From Izhakiella australiensis (lineage in GTDB: Bacteria; Pseudomonadota; Gammaproteobacteria; Enterobacterales; Enterobacteriaceae): a stretch of 64,000 nt of DNA. Location of the stretch: NCBI RefSeq assembly GCF_002006995.1, contig NZ_MRUL01000016.1, forward strand, positions 45,483-109,482. Direction: 5' to 3'. A program made the translations under genes and the position numbers. The notes under the pieces were generated by a model. That model searched no databases. It saw only the letters and a list, made by a program, of their open reading frames with translations, and had not been told where the DNA came from. Shown in pieces: positions 24,578 through 34,794 of this stretch. Numbering within the stretch: the stretch's first letter is position 1; each line of letters starts with the position of its first letter.

Positions 24578-25314
24578 TGCTCGCTGGTCATATGACCGGG
24601 TTTGCGTCGCAGATGCTTACGCATGCCCCGGCTTTCTTTTAACAGCTGCTGGGTGTCGCGCACCATTTGGGGATTTCCACACAGCATAATGTGGCTGTGT
24701 TCGGCGCTCATGGGCAGTCCGACGGACGCCTCCAGCGCGCCGCTTTCAATCAGCGCCGGTACGCGTCCGCTCAGGGAGCCGGCTATTTCTTCGCGGCTGA
24801 CTACCGTTTGTATGCGTAACTTGCCGCTGTAGCGTTGCTGTAGCTGCTGCATTAGCGGCAGATAGCTCAGATCCGCCGCGTAACGCGCAGCGTGTACCAA
24901 AACGATATTGCGAAAGCGCTCAAGATCTTTCCCCTCCTGCAAAATCGACAGGTAGGGTCCGATAGCGGTGCCGGTTGCCAGCATCCACAGGGTTTCACAC
25001 TCAGGAATTTCCTCCAGGACAAAAAAGCCAGCGGCGTCTTTAGTGACCATTACCCGATCGCCGGGTTTCAGCGCGTAAAGATGCGGGCTGAGCTTCCCCT
25101 CGGGAACCAGAACCAGGTAAAATTCAAGATTTCCATCGCCCGGCGCGTTGACGTATGAATAGGCGCGCTGTACGCGCTCGCCATCGATTTCCAGCGCCAG
25201 CTTGGCAAACTGCCCGGCGGTAAAAGGCGCAATGGGTGCATTTACCGTGATGCTGAACAGTGCCTCTGTCCAGTTATTTACCTGTTTCACCGTAGCATTG
25301 ACCCACTCGGCCAT
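24568..25314 (-). CDS. fpr: Ferredoxin/flavodoxin-NADP+ reductase
   Basis: The 248-residue product has the FAD motif RVQRAYSYV, the NADPH-binding GTAIGPYLSILQ and LVHAARYAADLSYLPLMQ, the CGNPQMV block and the C-terminal aromatic EHYW that stacks on FAD. It passes electrons between NADPH and flavodoxin or ferredoxin in the cytoplasm. SoxRS control is known in E. coli; I do not see a convincing SoxS box here. Nearly collinear with E. coli Fpr. Confidence 0.96.
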   Translation of the reverse strand: MAEWVNATVKQVNNWTEALFSITVNAPIAPFTAGQFAKLALEIDGERVQRAYSYVNAPGDGNLEFYLVLVPEGKLSPHLYALKPGDRVMVTKDAAGFFVLEEIPECETLWMLATGTAIGPYLSILQEGKDLERFRNIVLVHAARYAADLSYLPLMQQLQQRYSGKLRIQTVVSREEIAGSLSGRVPALIESGALEASVGLPMSAEHSHIMLCGNPQMVRDTQQLLKESRGMRKHLRRKPGHMTSEHYW

Positions 25315-25622
25315 AACGACTCCTCATTTAGTGATTTTGCGCAATAGCTCGCGTTATCTTCGCTACTGTAGGGTTGATTTTCCAGTCCTGATGCGTGGTA
25401 AAGCTCTTGTCGACAAATGTGGCGCAATTGGCCGCAGACGTAAATGACGATCTGCGCCCCTGTCGCTGTATGTAAATCGTGACAGCAAGTTTGCCAGAAA
25501 TTTTCTCGTGGCCTCTCGAATTATCAGAGATTTTTGATATTTTTCCCGCCGTATCATTTTTATATCCGTCGTTCTTACTGAAAAATTAGAAAATGGCGGG
25601 GTATCATTCTGTGGTGAGCCTG
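25315..25622. other. Divergent gap between fpr and emrD
   Basis: About 308 bp with no gene. The right half is AT-rich and should hold the emrD promoter. I find no clear operator. Confidence 0.4.
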
Positions 25623-26813
25623 ATGAAAGGTCAAAAAAACAACGCTATTTTACTGATGCTGACCGTTCTGGTCGCCGTGGGGCAGATGGCACAAACCGTT
25701 TATGTCCCCGCCATGTCGGCTATTGCTGACGCGCTGCATGTTTCAGATGGCTCAGTACAGCGGGTGATGGCCGCGTATCTGATGACCTATGGCGGTTCAC
25801 AGCTCATCTATGGTCCTCTGTCCGATTCGTACGGCCGGCGGCCGGTGATCCTGACAGGCATGATGATTTTTATCATTGGCACGCTGACCGCTCTGCTGGC
25901 TGGCAGTTTTAGCTGGCTGGTGCTGGGAAGCGCTATTCAGGGATTGGGCACCGGCGTTGCCGGCGTCATGGCGCGCACGCTACCGCGGGATGTTTATCAG
26001 GGCGCGGCGCTGCGCTATGCCAATAGCCTGCTGAATATGGGCATTCTGGTCAGCCCGCTGATCGCCCCGCTGATTGGCGCGGTGTTAACCTCACTGTATG
26101 GCTGGCGCGCCTGCTTTGCTTTTTTACTGGTGCTATGCCTGGCCGTTAGCTTTACGATGCTGCGCTGGCTGCCGGAAACCCGCCCCCATTATGATGGCGT
26201 CAGGCTGCCATTCTTTTCCCGCTATCGTCCGCTGCTGGCGGACGGTAATTTCGTTCGCTACATGATTATGCTGATCGGCGCGCTGGCCGGGATTGCGGTA
26301 TTTGAAGCCTGCTGCGGCGTGCTGCTTGGCGGCGTGCTGGGCCTGTCCAGCCTGACGGTCAGCATTTTGTTTATCCTGCCGATCCCGGCGGCATTTTTTG
26401 GCGCCTGGTTCGCCGGGAGCGACAGCCGCAGCAGCCAGACGATAATGTGGTATGCAGTGAACAGCTGCCTGGCCGCAGGTCTGCTGATGTGGCTGCCGGC
26501 GTGGTTTGGCATAATGAACGTCTGGACGCTGCTGATTCCTGCGGCGCTGTTCTTTTTTGGCGCCGGCATGCTGTTTCCGCTGGCGACCACCGGGGCGATG
26601 GAGCCATGGCCTTGGCTGGCCGGTACCGCCGGCGCGCTGGTCGGTGGTTTGCAGAATCTCGGTGCGGGGGTTAGCGCCTGGCTATCGGCGATGCTGCCGC
26701 AGCACGGTCAGTTCAGCCTTGGCATGCTGATGTTCGCGCTGGCGCTGCTGATCTTATTCTGCTGGCTGCCGCTCTCACGCCAGCCAGCGGATAGCTCAGT
26801 CGGTTCGCACTGA
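25623..26813 (+). CDS. emrD: Multidrug efflux MFS transporter EmrD
   Basis: The 396-residue product has twelve membrane segments. MFS motif A reads YGPLSDSYGRRPVILTG. Long identities with E. coli EmrD are VMARTLPRDVY, ANSLLNMGILVSPLIAPLIG, SSLTVSILFILPIPAAFFGA and PAALFFFGAGMLFPLATTGA. It exports amphipathic drugs by proton antiport. I chose ATG 25623 (MKGQKNNAILLML), which matches E. coli length; an upstream in-frame ATG at 25593 would add ten residues. In E. coli emrD lies elsewhere, so its place between fpr and glpX is a lineage feature. Confidence 0.93.
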   Translation: MKGQKNNAILLMLTVLVAVGQMAQTVYVPAMSAIADALHVSDGSVQRVMAAYLMTYGGSQLIYGPLSDSYGRRPVILTGMMIFIIGTLTALLAGSFSWLVLGSAIQGLGTGVAGVMARTLPRDVYQGAALRYANSLLNMGILVSPLIAPLIGAVLTSLYGWRACFAFLLVLCLAVSFTMLRWLPETRPHYDGVRLPFFSRYRPLLADGNFVRYMIMLIGALAGIAVFEACCGVLLGGVLGLSSLTVSILFILPIPAAFFGAWFAGSDSRSSQTIMWYAVNSCLAAGLLMWLPAWFGIMNVWTLLIPAALFFFGAGMLFPLATTGAMEPWPWLAGTAGALVGGLQNLGAGVSAWLSAMLPQHGQFSLGMLMFALALLILFCWLPLSRQPADSSVGSH

Positions 26814-26824
26814 TCGCCGCCGCG

Positions 26825-27835
26825 TCAGAGTATCCAGCGGTGCAGCTCGCTGTCTTTGCGATCGAGATAATGTACCGACTGAATGCGGCGAATGGTGCGC
26901 GATTTACCGCGGATCAGCAGGGTTTCACTGCTGGCCATGTTGCCGCGACGGCTAATGCCTTGTAGCAGGTCGCCGCTGGTGATGCCGGTGGCGGCAAATA
27001 CCACGTTATCGGTGCGGGCCATTTCCGCTAGCGTCAGCACCTTGTCGGCCTCAATGCCCATTTGCTGACAGCGGCCAAGCTCTTCTTCGCCAATGCGAAT
27101 ATTTTCCGGCGTACTGCCTTTAACCTGGTGGCGGGCCAGTAGCCGCCCTTGCATATCACCATCCAGCGCGCGGATCACCGCGGCAGAAATGACGCCTTCG
27201 GGCGCGCCGCCGATGCCATACAATACATCCACTTCGCTGTCCGGCATGCAGGTCAGAATGGAGGCGGCAACGTCGCCATCAGGAATGGCAAAAACCCGCA
27301 CGCCCCACTGCTGCATTTGCTGAATGATGTCGTCATGGCGAGGTTTTGCCAGGATGCTGACGGTCAGCTGGCTCAGCGGCTTATCCATCGCCTGGGCAAT
27401 ATTGTTGAGGTTAGCCTGCAAGGGCAGCGTCAGGTCAATGGCGCCTTTGGCTTGCGGTCCGACGATAAGCTTTTCCATGTACATGTCCGGCGCATGCAAA
27501 AAACAGCCTTTTTCGCCGACCGCCATCACCGCCAGCGCGTTGGCCTGGCCCATCGCCGTCATGCGGGTGCCTTCAATCGGGTCGACGGCAATATCCACGG
27601 CGTCGCCCTGGCCGCTACCGACTTTTTCACCGATCCACAGCATCGGCGCTTCATCGATCTCACCTTCGCCGATAACGATCTGCCCGTCGATATCAATCTG
27701 GTTTAACACGTGGCGCATGGCGTGGACGGCGGCGCCGTCGGCGGCATTTTTATCACCGCGTCCCAGCCAGTGATAACCGGCCAGCGCAGCGGCTTCCGTT
27801 ACCCGTGAAAATTCAATTGCAAGTTCTCGTTTCAT
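26825..27835 (-). CDS. glpX: Class II fructose-1,6-bisphosphatase
   Basis: The 336-residue product starts MKRELAIEFSRVTEAAALAG. Metal and phosphate residues are in IVIGEGEIDEAPM and VDPIEGTRMTAMGQAN; further blocks are ILAKPRHDDIIQQMQ, YGIGGAPEGVISAAVIRALD and TLLIRGKSRTIRRIQS. It dephosphorylates fructose 1,6-bisphosphate in gluconeogenesis, linking glycerol use to hexose formation. The start is five codons inside a longer frame, chosen by E. coli length. It is last in the glpFKX order, with a terminator between glpK and glpX suggesting partial uncoupling. Confidence 0.96.
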   Translation of the reverse strand: MKRELAIEFSRVTEAAALAGYHWLGRGDKNAADGAAVHAMRHVLNQIDIDGQIVIGEGEIDEAPMLWIGEKVGSGQGDAVDIAVDPIEGTRMTAMGQANALAVMAVGEKGCFLHAPDMYMEKLIVGPQAKGAIDLTLPLQANLNNIAQAMDKPLSQLTVSILAKPRHDDIIQQMQQWGVRVFAIPDGDVAASILTCMPDSEVDVLYGIGGAPEGVISAAVIRALDGDMQGRLLARHQVKGSTPENIRIGEEELGRCQQMGIEADKVLTLAEMARTDNVVFAATGITSGDLLQGISRRGNMASSETLLIRGKSRTIRRIQSVHYLDRKDSELHRWIL

Positions 27836-27889
27836 CGCCTTTTCCGGCATCTTAAGGAGGGCTGGCAGTGTAGCATAGACGGAACAGGT

Positions 27890-27921
27890 AAAAAAAAGCC
27901 TGCGGGCGTAAGCCCACAGGC
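27890..27921 (-). terminator. Rho-independent terminator of glpK
   Basis: On the minus strand GCCTGTGGGC / GCCCGCAGGC (10 bp with one G-U pair, TTAC loop) is followed by eight T. It is 26 bp after the glpK stop and upstream of glpX. Confidence 0.9.
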
Positions 27922-27947
27922 GAGTGTAGCCAGATTTACTGCCGGGA

Positions 27948-29459
<1,512 letters not shown>

Positions 29460-29559
29460 AATACTGTCCTGATGTAGTCAAGAGTTCGGGACTGCGGCCC
29501 GCGATTGCTTGCGCGCTACCCGCAGGCGGATAAGCGCAGCGATCGCGGGCGGCGGTGAA

Positions 29560-30414
29560 TCACGCTTTCCGTTGCGCTTGCGCTGCGCGGGCAACGGGTT
29601 CTGGTATGGTTTCTGTTTCAGCTGTCTTTCCCGGCAGGTTACTGGCGATCAGGCTGCGATAGGCGAACGCGCCGACGATAGCGCCAACAATGGGACCAAA
29701 AATGGGTACCAGAAAGTATGGAATATCTTTGGCGCCGGTAAAGGCGACTTTTCCCCATCCGGCAAAGAATGCGAACAGTTTGGGACCAAAATCACGGGCA
29801 GGGTTAAGGGCAAAGCCGGTCAGCGGCCCCATAGAAGCACCAATAACGGCGATCAGCAGACCAATCAGCAGCGGCGCAAGTGGGCCTTTTGGCAGACCGT
29901 TGCCGTCATCGGTTAACGCCATGATCAGGCCCATCATAAAGGCGGTAATTACGGCTTCAACCAGAAACGCCTGACCGACGCTGATATGCGGGTTAGGGTA
30001 GGTTGAGAAGATACCGGCCAGCTCCAGGCTCTGTACGCTGCCGCGAACCATCTGATGCGTTTGCTCATAGTCATAAAACAGGCTGTAGTAGAGACCATAT
30101 ACCAGTGCCGCCGCGCAGAAGGCGCCGGCTATCTGAGCAAGGATGTAAGGGATCACTTTATGTCTTTCAAAATTAGCGAACAGCCATAGCGCCAGGGTGA
30201 CCGCCGGGTTGAGATGCGCACCCGATACGCCGGCACTGAGGTAAATGGCCATTGATACTGCGACGCCCCAGATGATGCTGATTTCCCACTGTCCGAAGCT
30301 GGCGCCGGCCAGTTTCAGCGCTGCAACGCAGCCTGCGCCGAAGAATATAATGGTACCGATTCCGAGGAATTCGGCGATGCACTGCCCTTTGAGCGTGCTG
30401 GTTGAATTACTCAT
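29560..30414 (-). CDS. glpF: Glycerol uptake facilitator (aquaglyceroporin)
   Basis: The 284-residue product has six full membrane helices plus the two half-helices bearing NPA motifs: HLNPAVTLALW and ALNPARDFGPK. Selectivity-filter Arg follows the second motif. It passes glycerol into the cell, where GlpK traps it. It is the first gene of the operon. It is close to E. coli GlpF, including GASFGQWEISIIWG and LIGLLIAVIGASMGPLTG. Confidence 0.97.
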   Translation of the reverse strand: MSNSTSTLKGQCIAEFLGIGTIIFFGAGCVAALKLAGASFGQWEISIIWGVAVSMAIYLSAGVSGAHLNPAVTLALWLFANFERHKVIPYILAQIAGAFCAAALVYGLYYSLFYDYEQTHQMVRGSVQSLELAGIFSTYPNPHISVGQAFLVEAVITAFMMGLIMALTDDGNGLPKGPLAPLLIGLLIAVIGASMGPLTGFALNPARDFGPKLFAFFAGWGKVAFTGAKDIPYFLVPIFGPIVGAIVGAFAYRSLIASNLPGKTAETETIPEPVARAAQAQRKA

Positions 30415-30855
30415 AATGAATGTCCTGAAAGCGAGGTTAATTATTTACTGCTGTTTTTATCATTCCATTGAATTGCCCGTATGAACGTTGGGCTGTTGTA
30501 AATTTATCGTTAACGAACATAAACGAGAAATAGCGAAATCAAAAAATGTGTATTGCGTCATAAAAATGAGCGTTTTCGCGTGTTTTTGCTTTCCTAAAAC
30601 GCCATTTCAGTTTCCTTTTAGCACAACGTTTGAGCATTTTGTTAACAATCACCCTGCTCTTAACGCGGGAATTGTAAAAAACGCCAGGCATAAGCTGAAA
30701 AACGTTAAAAACCCGACTCCTCGCGGCTTCGCTGCTGGACTTGAGTTATCCCTCTACTTACAATCGGGTATCTGTTGTTAACCGCGCAATTTGGCTTAGC
30801 CATGTTCAGCGGCGGCTAGCACCATCATCGCCTTGCGATTAGGAGAGCATAGAAG
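30415..30855. other. Divergent control region of glpF and zapB
   Basis: This 441-bp gap has no gene. The glpF-proximal half holds a strong GlpR operator (30502-30521), a weaker one at about 30565-30584 (AATGAGCGTTTTCGCGTGTT) and a CRP-like site between them at 30546-30561 (TGTGTATTGCGTCATA). The zapB side is AT-rich with no clear site. Confidence 0.5.
30502..30521 (-). promoter_or_regulatory. GlpR operator upstream of glpF
   Basis: The minus strand reads TATGTTCGTTAACGATAAAT, 17 of 20 matches to the GlpR consensus as I recall it (WATKTTCGWTAWCGAACATW). It is 88 bp upstream of the glpF start. Confidence 0.75.
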
Positions 30856-31095
30856 ATGTCATTTGAAGTTTTTGAAAAACTGGAAGCAAAAGTACAGCAG
30901 GCGATTGATACCATCACGCTGTTGCAAATGGAAATCGAAGAGCTGAAAGAGCAGAATGCGAATCTGAATCAGCAGATCCAGCATTCTGCCGGCAGCAGCG
31001 AGTCGCTGGCGCGGGAAAATCAGCAGTTGAAAGAAGAGCAGCACGTCTGGCAGGAACGTTTACGTGCGCTGCTTGGCAAGATGGATGAAGTGTAA
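30856..31095 (+). CDS. zapB: Cell division protein ZapB
   Basis: The 79-residue product is almost entirely coiled coil: [20 protein letters not shown] then [20 protein letters not shown] and the end [13 protein letters not shown]. ZapB is a cytoplasmic structural factor that bridges ZapA-FtsZ and MatP at the division site. AGGAGA lies 9-10 nt before the start. It is a single gene, ended by a two-way terminator shared with rraA. Confidence 0.95.
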   Translation: MSFEVFEKLEAKVQQAIDTITLLQMEIEELKEQNANLNQQIQHSAGSSESLARENQQLKEEQHVWQERLRALLGKMDEV

Positions 31096-31120
31096 CCGCT
31101 GTTTTAACGGCAAAAACATT

Positions 31121-31143
31121 AACGGGTGCCTCTGGCACCCGTT
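31121..31143. terminator. Bidirectional terminator between zapB and rraA
   Basis: The 10-bp stem AACGGGTGCC / GGCACCCGTT has a TCT loop. T-rich flanks exist on both strands (TTTACTTTTG on plus, AATGTTTTTG on minus). Confidence 0.85.
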
Positions 31144-31162
31144 TACTTTTGTTCGCCGCGCG

Positions 31163-31648
31163 TCATTCAATATCCAGCGCATCTTCTGAGAGAATGATGC
31201 CGGTGTTGTCAGCGTACAGGTGATCGCCTGAAAAGAAGGTGACGCCGCCAAAGTTAACCCGCACGTCGCTTTCGCCGATACCCTCACCGGCAGCGCCGAC
31301 GGGAATAGCCGCAATGGCCTGGATACCGATATCCAGCTCTTCCAGATCGTCGACCTGGCGCACTGAGCCATAAATCACGATGCCTTCCCACTCATTTTGC
31401 AGGGCAACACGCGCCAGCGCGGCGTCTACCAGCGCTCGCCGTGCGGAACCGCCACCATCTACCAGCAGAACGCGACCGCGACCGTTTTCTTCCAGTAAAT
31501 CGTACAGCAGACCGTTATCCTCGAAACATTTTACCGTCGTGATTTGTCCACCAAATGAGGTACGTCCGCCGAAGTTAGAAAACAGCGGTTCAACTACGTT
31601 TACCTCTTCATGGTAGATATCGCAGAGTTCAGAAGTATCGTATTTCAT
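31163..31648 (-). CDS. rraA: Ribonuclease E activity regulator RraA
   Basis: The 161-residue product starts [20 protein letters not shown]. It has the conserved [16 protein letters not shown] and the ring-forming block [18 protein letters not shown]. RraA trimers bind RNase E and the degradosome helicases and inhibit RNA decay. In E. coli menA lies directly upstream; here menA is absent and hslU is the next gene upstream after 163 bp. Confidence 0.96.
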   Translation of the reverse strand: MKYDTSELCDIYHEEVNVVEPLFSNFGGRTSFGGQITTVKCFEDNGLLYDLLEENGRGRVLLVDGGGSARRALVDAALARVALQNEWEGIVIYGSVRQVDDLEELDIGIQAIAAIPVGAAGEGIGESDVRVNFGGVTFFSGDHLYADNTGIILSEDALDIE

Positions 31649-31781
31649 AAGGTTTTTCGTCTGGTTGCCGCAGGATGGCTAAGTATATCGCTTAACGGCA
31701 GATGATGGCAAAAACCTGCTTTGATTAAAATTGCGCTACGTCAAGTACAGCGCGGATGTTGCCGACATCAGGCGGAAAATA

Positions 31782-31801
31782 AGCCGGTCTGGCGACCGGC
31801 T
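31782..31801 (-). terminator. Terminator of the hslVU operon
   Basis: The 8-bp stem AGCCGGTC / GACCGGCT has a 4-nt loop and is followed on the minus strand by TATTTTCC. It starts 11 bp after the hslU stop, in the slot where menA would be. Confidence 0.75.
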
Positions 31802-31811
31802 GCGAGAGGTA

Positions 31812-33143
31812 TTACAAAATGAAGCGGCTCAAATCTTCATCAGCCACCAGCTCATCCAGATGGCTGGAGACATAGGCTGCATCAATGGTAATTGATTCGC
31901 CATTGCGCTCGCTGGCGTCATAGGAGATCTCCTCCATCAAACGCTCAAGTACGGTATGCAGACGGCGCGCACCGATATTTTCCGCCGTTTCGTTAACCTG
32001 CCAGGCGGCTTCGGCAATACGGCGGATGCCATCCTCGGTAAAATGAACCTCCACGCCTTCGGTCTTCATCAGCGCTTTGTACTGCACGGTTACCGACGCG
32101 TTTGGCTCGGTAAGAATGCGCTCAAAGTCGCTGGTGGTCAGCGCCTGCAATTCAACGCGAATTGGCAGACGGCCCTGCAACTCAGGGATCAGGTCCGACG
32201 GGCTGGCAACCTGGAACGCGCCGGAGGCGATAAATAAGATATGGTCGGTTTTCACCATGCCGTGCTTGGTCGAGACCGTACAGCCCTCAACCAGCGGCAG
32301 CAAGTCGCGCTGGACCCCTTCACGTGAAACGTCCGGACCGGAGGTTTCACCGCGCTTACAGACTTTATCAATCTCATCAATAAAGACGATGCCATGCTGC
32401 TCAACGGCTTCAATAGCCTGCTCTTTCAACTCTTCGTGATTGACCAGCTTCGCCGCTTCTTCTTCAATCAGCAGCTTCATTGCCTCTTTGATTTTCAGCT
32501 TGCGCGGCTTTTGCTTTTGACCGCCCAGATTCTGAAACATGGATTGCAGCTGGTTAGTCATTTCTTCCATGCCAGGGGGCGCCATAATCTCAACGCCCGT
32601 CGGCGAGGCGGCAAGATTTATCTCGATCTCTTTATCATCCAGCTCGCCTTCACGCAGTTTCTTACGGAAAGACTGGCGGGCCGATGACGGCTCCGGCGCG
32701 GATTCCGACTGGCCCCAGTTATTTTTTGCCGGGGGGATCAGCACATCAAGAATGCGTTCTTCTGCCATCTCTTCGGCACGATAGCGATTTTTCTCGATCG
32801 CCTGCTGGCGCACCATTTTCAGCGCTGAATCGGTCAGATCGCGAATAATAGAGTCGACTTCTTTGCCGACGTATCCCACTTCGGTGAATTTGGTCGCTTC
32901 AACCTTAATAAAGGGCGCGTTGGCCAGCTTCGCAAGGCGGCGGGCGATTTCCGTTTTACCGACCCCGGTCGGGCCGATCATCAGAATGTTTTTTGGCGTC
33001 ACTTCGTGGCGAAGATCTTCATCCAGTTGCATACGGCGCCAGCGGTTGCGTAGGGCGATGGCAACGGCACGTTTGGCGCCGTCCTGGCCGATGATAAAGC
33101 GATTAAGTTCGCTAACGATCTCGCGAGGCGTCATTTCAGACAT
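31812..33143 (-). CDS. hslU: HslU (ClpY), ATPase subunit of the HslVU protease
   Basis: The 443-residue AAA+ unfoldase has Walker [10 protein letters not shown] (about 57-65), the pore-loop region [17 protein letters not shown] ([16 protein letters not shown]), Walker [15 protein letters not shown] and the sensor block [18 protein letters not shown]. The C-terminal tail DEDLSRFIL inserts into HslV to activate it. It is 12 bp downstream of hslV in one operon with a heat-shock promoter. Confidence 0.97.
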   Translation of the reverse strand: MSEMTPREIVSELNRFIIGQDGAKRAVAIALRNRWRRMQLDEDLRHEVTPKNILMIGPTGVGKTEIARRLAKLANAPFIKVEATKFTEVGYVGKEVDSIIRDLTDSALKMVRQQAIEKNRYRAEEMAEERILDVLIPPAKNNWGQSESAPEPSSARQSFRKKLREGELDDKEIEINLAASPTGVEIMAPPGMEEMTNQLQSMFQNLGGQKQKPRKLKIKEAMKLLIEEEAAKLVNHEELKEQAIEAVEQHGIVFIDEIDKVCKRGETSGPDVSREGVQRDLLPLVEGCTVSTKHGMVKTDHILFIASGAFQVASPSDLIPELQGRLPIRVELQALTTSDFERILTEPNASVTVQYKALMKTEGVEVHFTEDGIRRIAEAAWQVNETAENIGARRLHTVLERLMEEISYDASERNGESITIDAAYVSSHLDELVADEDLSRFIL

Positions 33144-33155
33144 AGTCAGGGTTCC

Positions 33156-33686
33156 TTACGCTTTAGACGGTAATTCTTCGATGGTCAGATTATGGTTGGT
33201 GTAGATGCAGATATCGCCCGCGATGTTCAGCGCTTTTTCGGTAATTTCACGGGCGCTTAGCTCGGAGTTTTCCAGCAACGCGCGCGCTGCGGCCTGCGCA
33301 TAAGGACCACCTGAACCAATGGCAATCAGATCATTTTCGGGTTGGATGACATCGCCGTTACCGGTGATGATTAGCGACGCCGTTTCATCGGCGACCGCCA
33401 GTAACGCTTCCAGCTTGCGTAGCATTCGGTCGGTACGCCAGTCTTTAGCCAGCTCAACGGCGGCTTTAACCAGGTGCCCCTGATGCATTTCCAGCTTACG
33501 CTCAAAGCGTTCAAACAGGGTAAAAGCATCTGCCGTACCGCCTGCGAACCCGGCAATAACCTTGTCATTGTAAAGGCGACGCACTTTTTTAACGTTGCCT
33601 TTCATTACGGTATTGCCGAGGGTAGCCTGGCCATCGCCGCCAATCACTACCTGGCCATTGCGTCGTACACTTACAATTGTTGTCAC
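33156..33686 (-). CDS. hslV: HslV (ClpQ), peptidase subunit of the HslVU protease
   Basis: The 176-residue product starts [20 protein letters not shown]; after Met removal Thr2 is the N-terminal nucleophile, with Lys near 34 ([20 protein letters not shown]). It forms the double-hexamer proteolytic core fed by HslU and degrades misfolded proteins and SulA. Its leader carries a sigma-32 promoter and a 5' stem-loop. Confidence 0.97.
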   Translation of the reverse strand: MTTIVSVRRNGQVVIGGDGQATLGNTVMKGNVKKVRRLYNDKVIAGFAGGTADAFTLFERFERKLEMHQGHLVKAAVELAKDWRTDRMLRKLEALLAVADETASLIITGNGDVIQPENDLIAIGSGGPYAQAAARALLENSELSAREITEKALNIAGDICIYTNHNLTIEELPSKA

Positions 33687-33718
33687 GGGCAGACCCCTTG
33701 TTGCAATCGAATAAGAAT

Positions 33719-33741
33719 CCCCGCAGCTTACTACTGCGGGG
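33719..33741 (-). promoter_or_regulatory. Stem-loop in the hslVU leader / possible ftsN terminator
   Basis: The stem CCCCGCAG / CTGCGGGG (8 bp) has a 7-nt loop and is followed on the minus strand by ATTCTTATTC. It would form just after the predicted sigma-32 start. A leader hairpin stabilising hslVU mRNA is reported for E. coli; it could also end ftsN transcripts. Confidence 0.7.
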
Positions 33742-33754
33742 TGATTGCAATCAG

Positions 33755-33782
33755 ATATGGGGCGGCTTTAGCGGGTTTCAAC
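33755..33782 (-). promoter_or_regulatory. Sigma-32 heat-shock promoter of hslVU
   Basis: On the minus strand GTTGAAA, a 13-bp spacer and CCCCATAT match the sigma-32 consensus CTTGAAA-N13/14-CCCCATNT at nearly every base. It overlaps the 3' end of ftsN and lies 69 bp before the hslV start. Confidence 0.85.
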
Positions 33783-34644
33783 CCCCGATAGCCATAGGGA
33801 TGCAGTTTGTATGGCCGGAACCACGCAGACTTTTCAGCGCGCTGTCGACCCCGGCGCGGTTGCTGTAAGGGCCAATGACTACGCGATTCCAGCCGCCGCC
33901 GGTGGTGATACGGCTCTCAAAGCCCTCGAAGGCCAGCTGAGCGCGTATTGATTCGGCCTGTTCGGTGCCTTTGAACGAGCCACACTGCACCATCCAGCGC
34001 TGCGTTTTAGCTTTCTCCGGCGCTTTCGGCTTATCTTCAGCCTTCGGCTGCTGCGCTGCGGTTTGCTGCTGCGCATCATGAGGCGTCGGCTGCGTCTGCG
34101 GCGTCGGACGAGGCTGAGGCGCTTGCGCCGGCAGACGCGACTGCATTTCCAGCTGATTTTGCAGGCGCTGGCGCTGTAGCGTTTGCTGACGCTGTGCGGG
34201 CGTCTGCTCGTTCCAGGGCACTTCATTGAGCTGGGTAGGCTGCTGCTTCATATCAGCCTGCATTTGATCGAGCAGCTGACGCTGTTCGTTAGTCAGCTGC
34301 GTTTGCGAATGAACTTCGCCGCCGGCCGACGGTTCCGTCGGGCTGGGCACTGACATCTGTCGGTTTTCCAGCTCCTTGATATAGCGCCAGCGCTCTTCCG
34401 GTTTGGGGGGCAGGCCGTTACCGGAAGATTTGTGATCGGGAATGACCGAGGCTTCTTCTTTTTTATGATGTGCGATAAACCACAGGCCGCCGGCAAAGGT
34501 AACCAATACCGCTACTGCCAGCGCCATCATAAATTTAGAAACCCCGGAGTTACTGCTGCGCTTTTTTCCGCTGCGGCCGTTTGCGCTTTTTTTGCGGCGC
34601 GTGCCTGTCGAACGCCCGCGGCTTACATAATCTTTTTGTGCCAC
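33778..34644 (-). CDS. ftsN: Cell division protein FtsN
   Basis: The 288-residue bitopic protein has a basic cytoplasmic tail (MAQKDYVSRGRSTGTRRKKS), one membrane helix at about 39-58 (ALAVAVLVTFAGGLWFIAHH) and the essential periplasmic part with PPKPEERWRYIKELENRQ. A Pro/Gln-rich linker precedes a C-terminal SPOR domain of about 75 residues (WMVQCGSFKGTEQAESIRAQ, GHTNCIPMAIGG). FtsN triggers septal peptidoglycan synthesis. It is shorter than E. coli FtsN (319) because the linker is reduced. Confidence 0.95.
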   Translation of the reverse strand: MAQKDYVSRGRSTGTRRKKSANGRSGKKRSSNSGVSKFMMALAVAVLVTFAGGLWFIAHHKKEEASVIPDHKSSGNGLPPKPEERWRYIKELENRQMSVPSPTEPSAGGEVHSQTQLTNEQRQLLDQMQADMKQQPTQLNEVPWNEQTPAQRQQTLQRQRLQNQLEMQSRLPAQAPQPRPTPQTQPTPHDAQQQTAAQQPKAEDKPKAPEKAKTQRWMVQCGSFKGTEQAESIRAQLAFEGFESRITTGGGWNRVVIGPYSNRAGVDSALKSLRGSGHTNCIPMAIGG

Positions 34645-34794
34645 TAATCGTTCCGTAACTAATCAAGAGAAAGTGTCTGGCCGAAATCCGGCGCTGGAGA
34701 CAAAATTACCCGCTCGCCATGTTACTCAAGGGCCGGAAGTTTGACCAGCAAAGATATACCCAGGATTCTGCTGAAACTTAGGGGTTAACGTCGT

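Noticed and set aside
27149..27706. Open frame of 185 codons antisense to glpX
   Set aside because: Shadow of glpX; composition follows GC-rich third positions.
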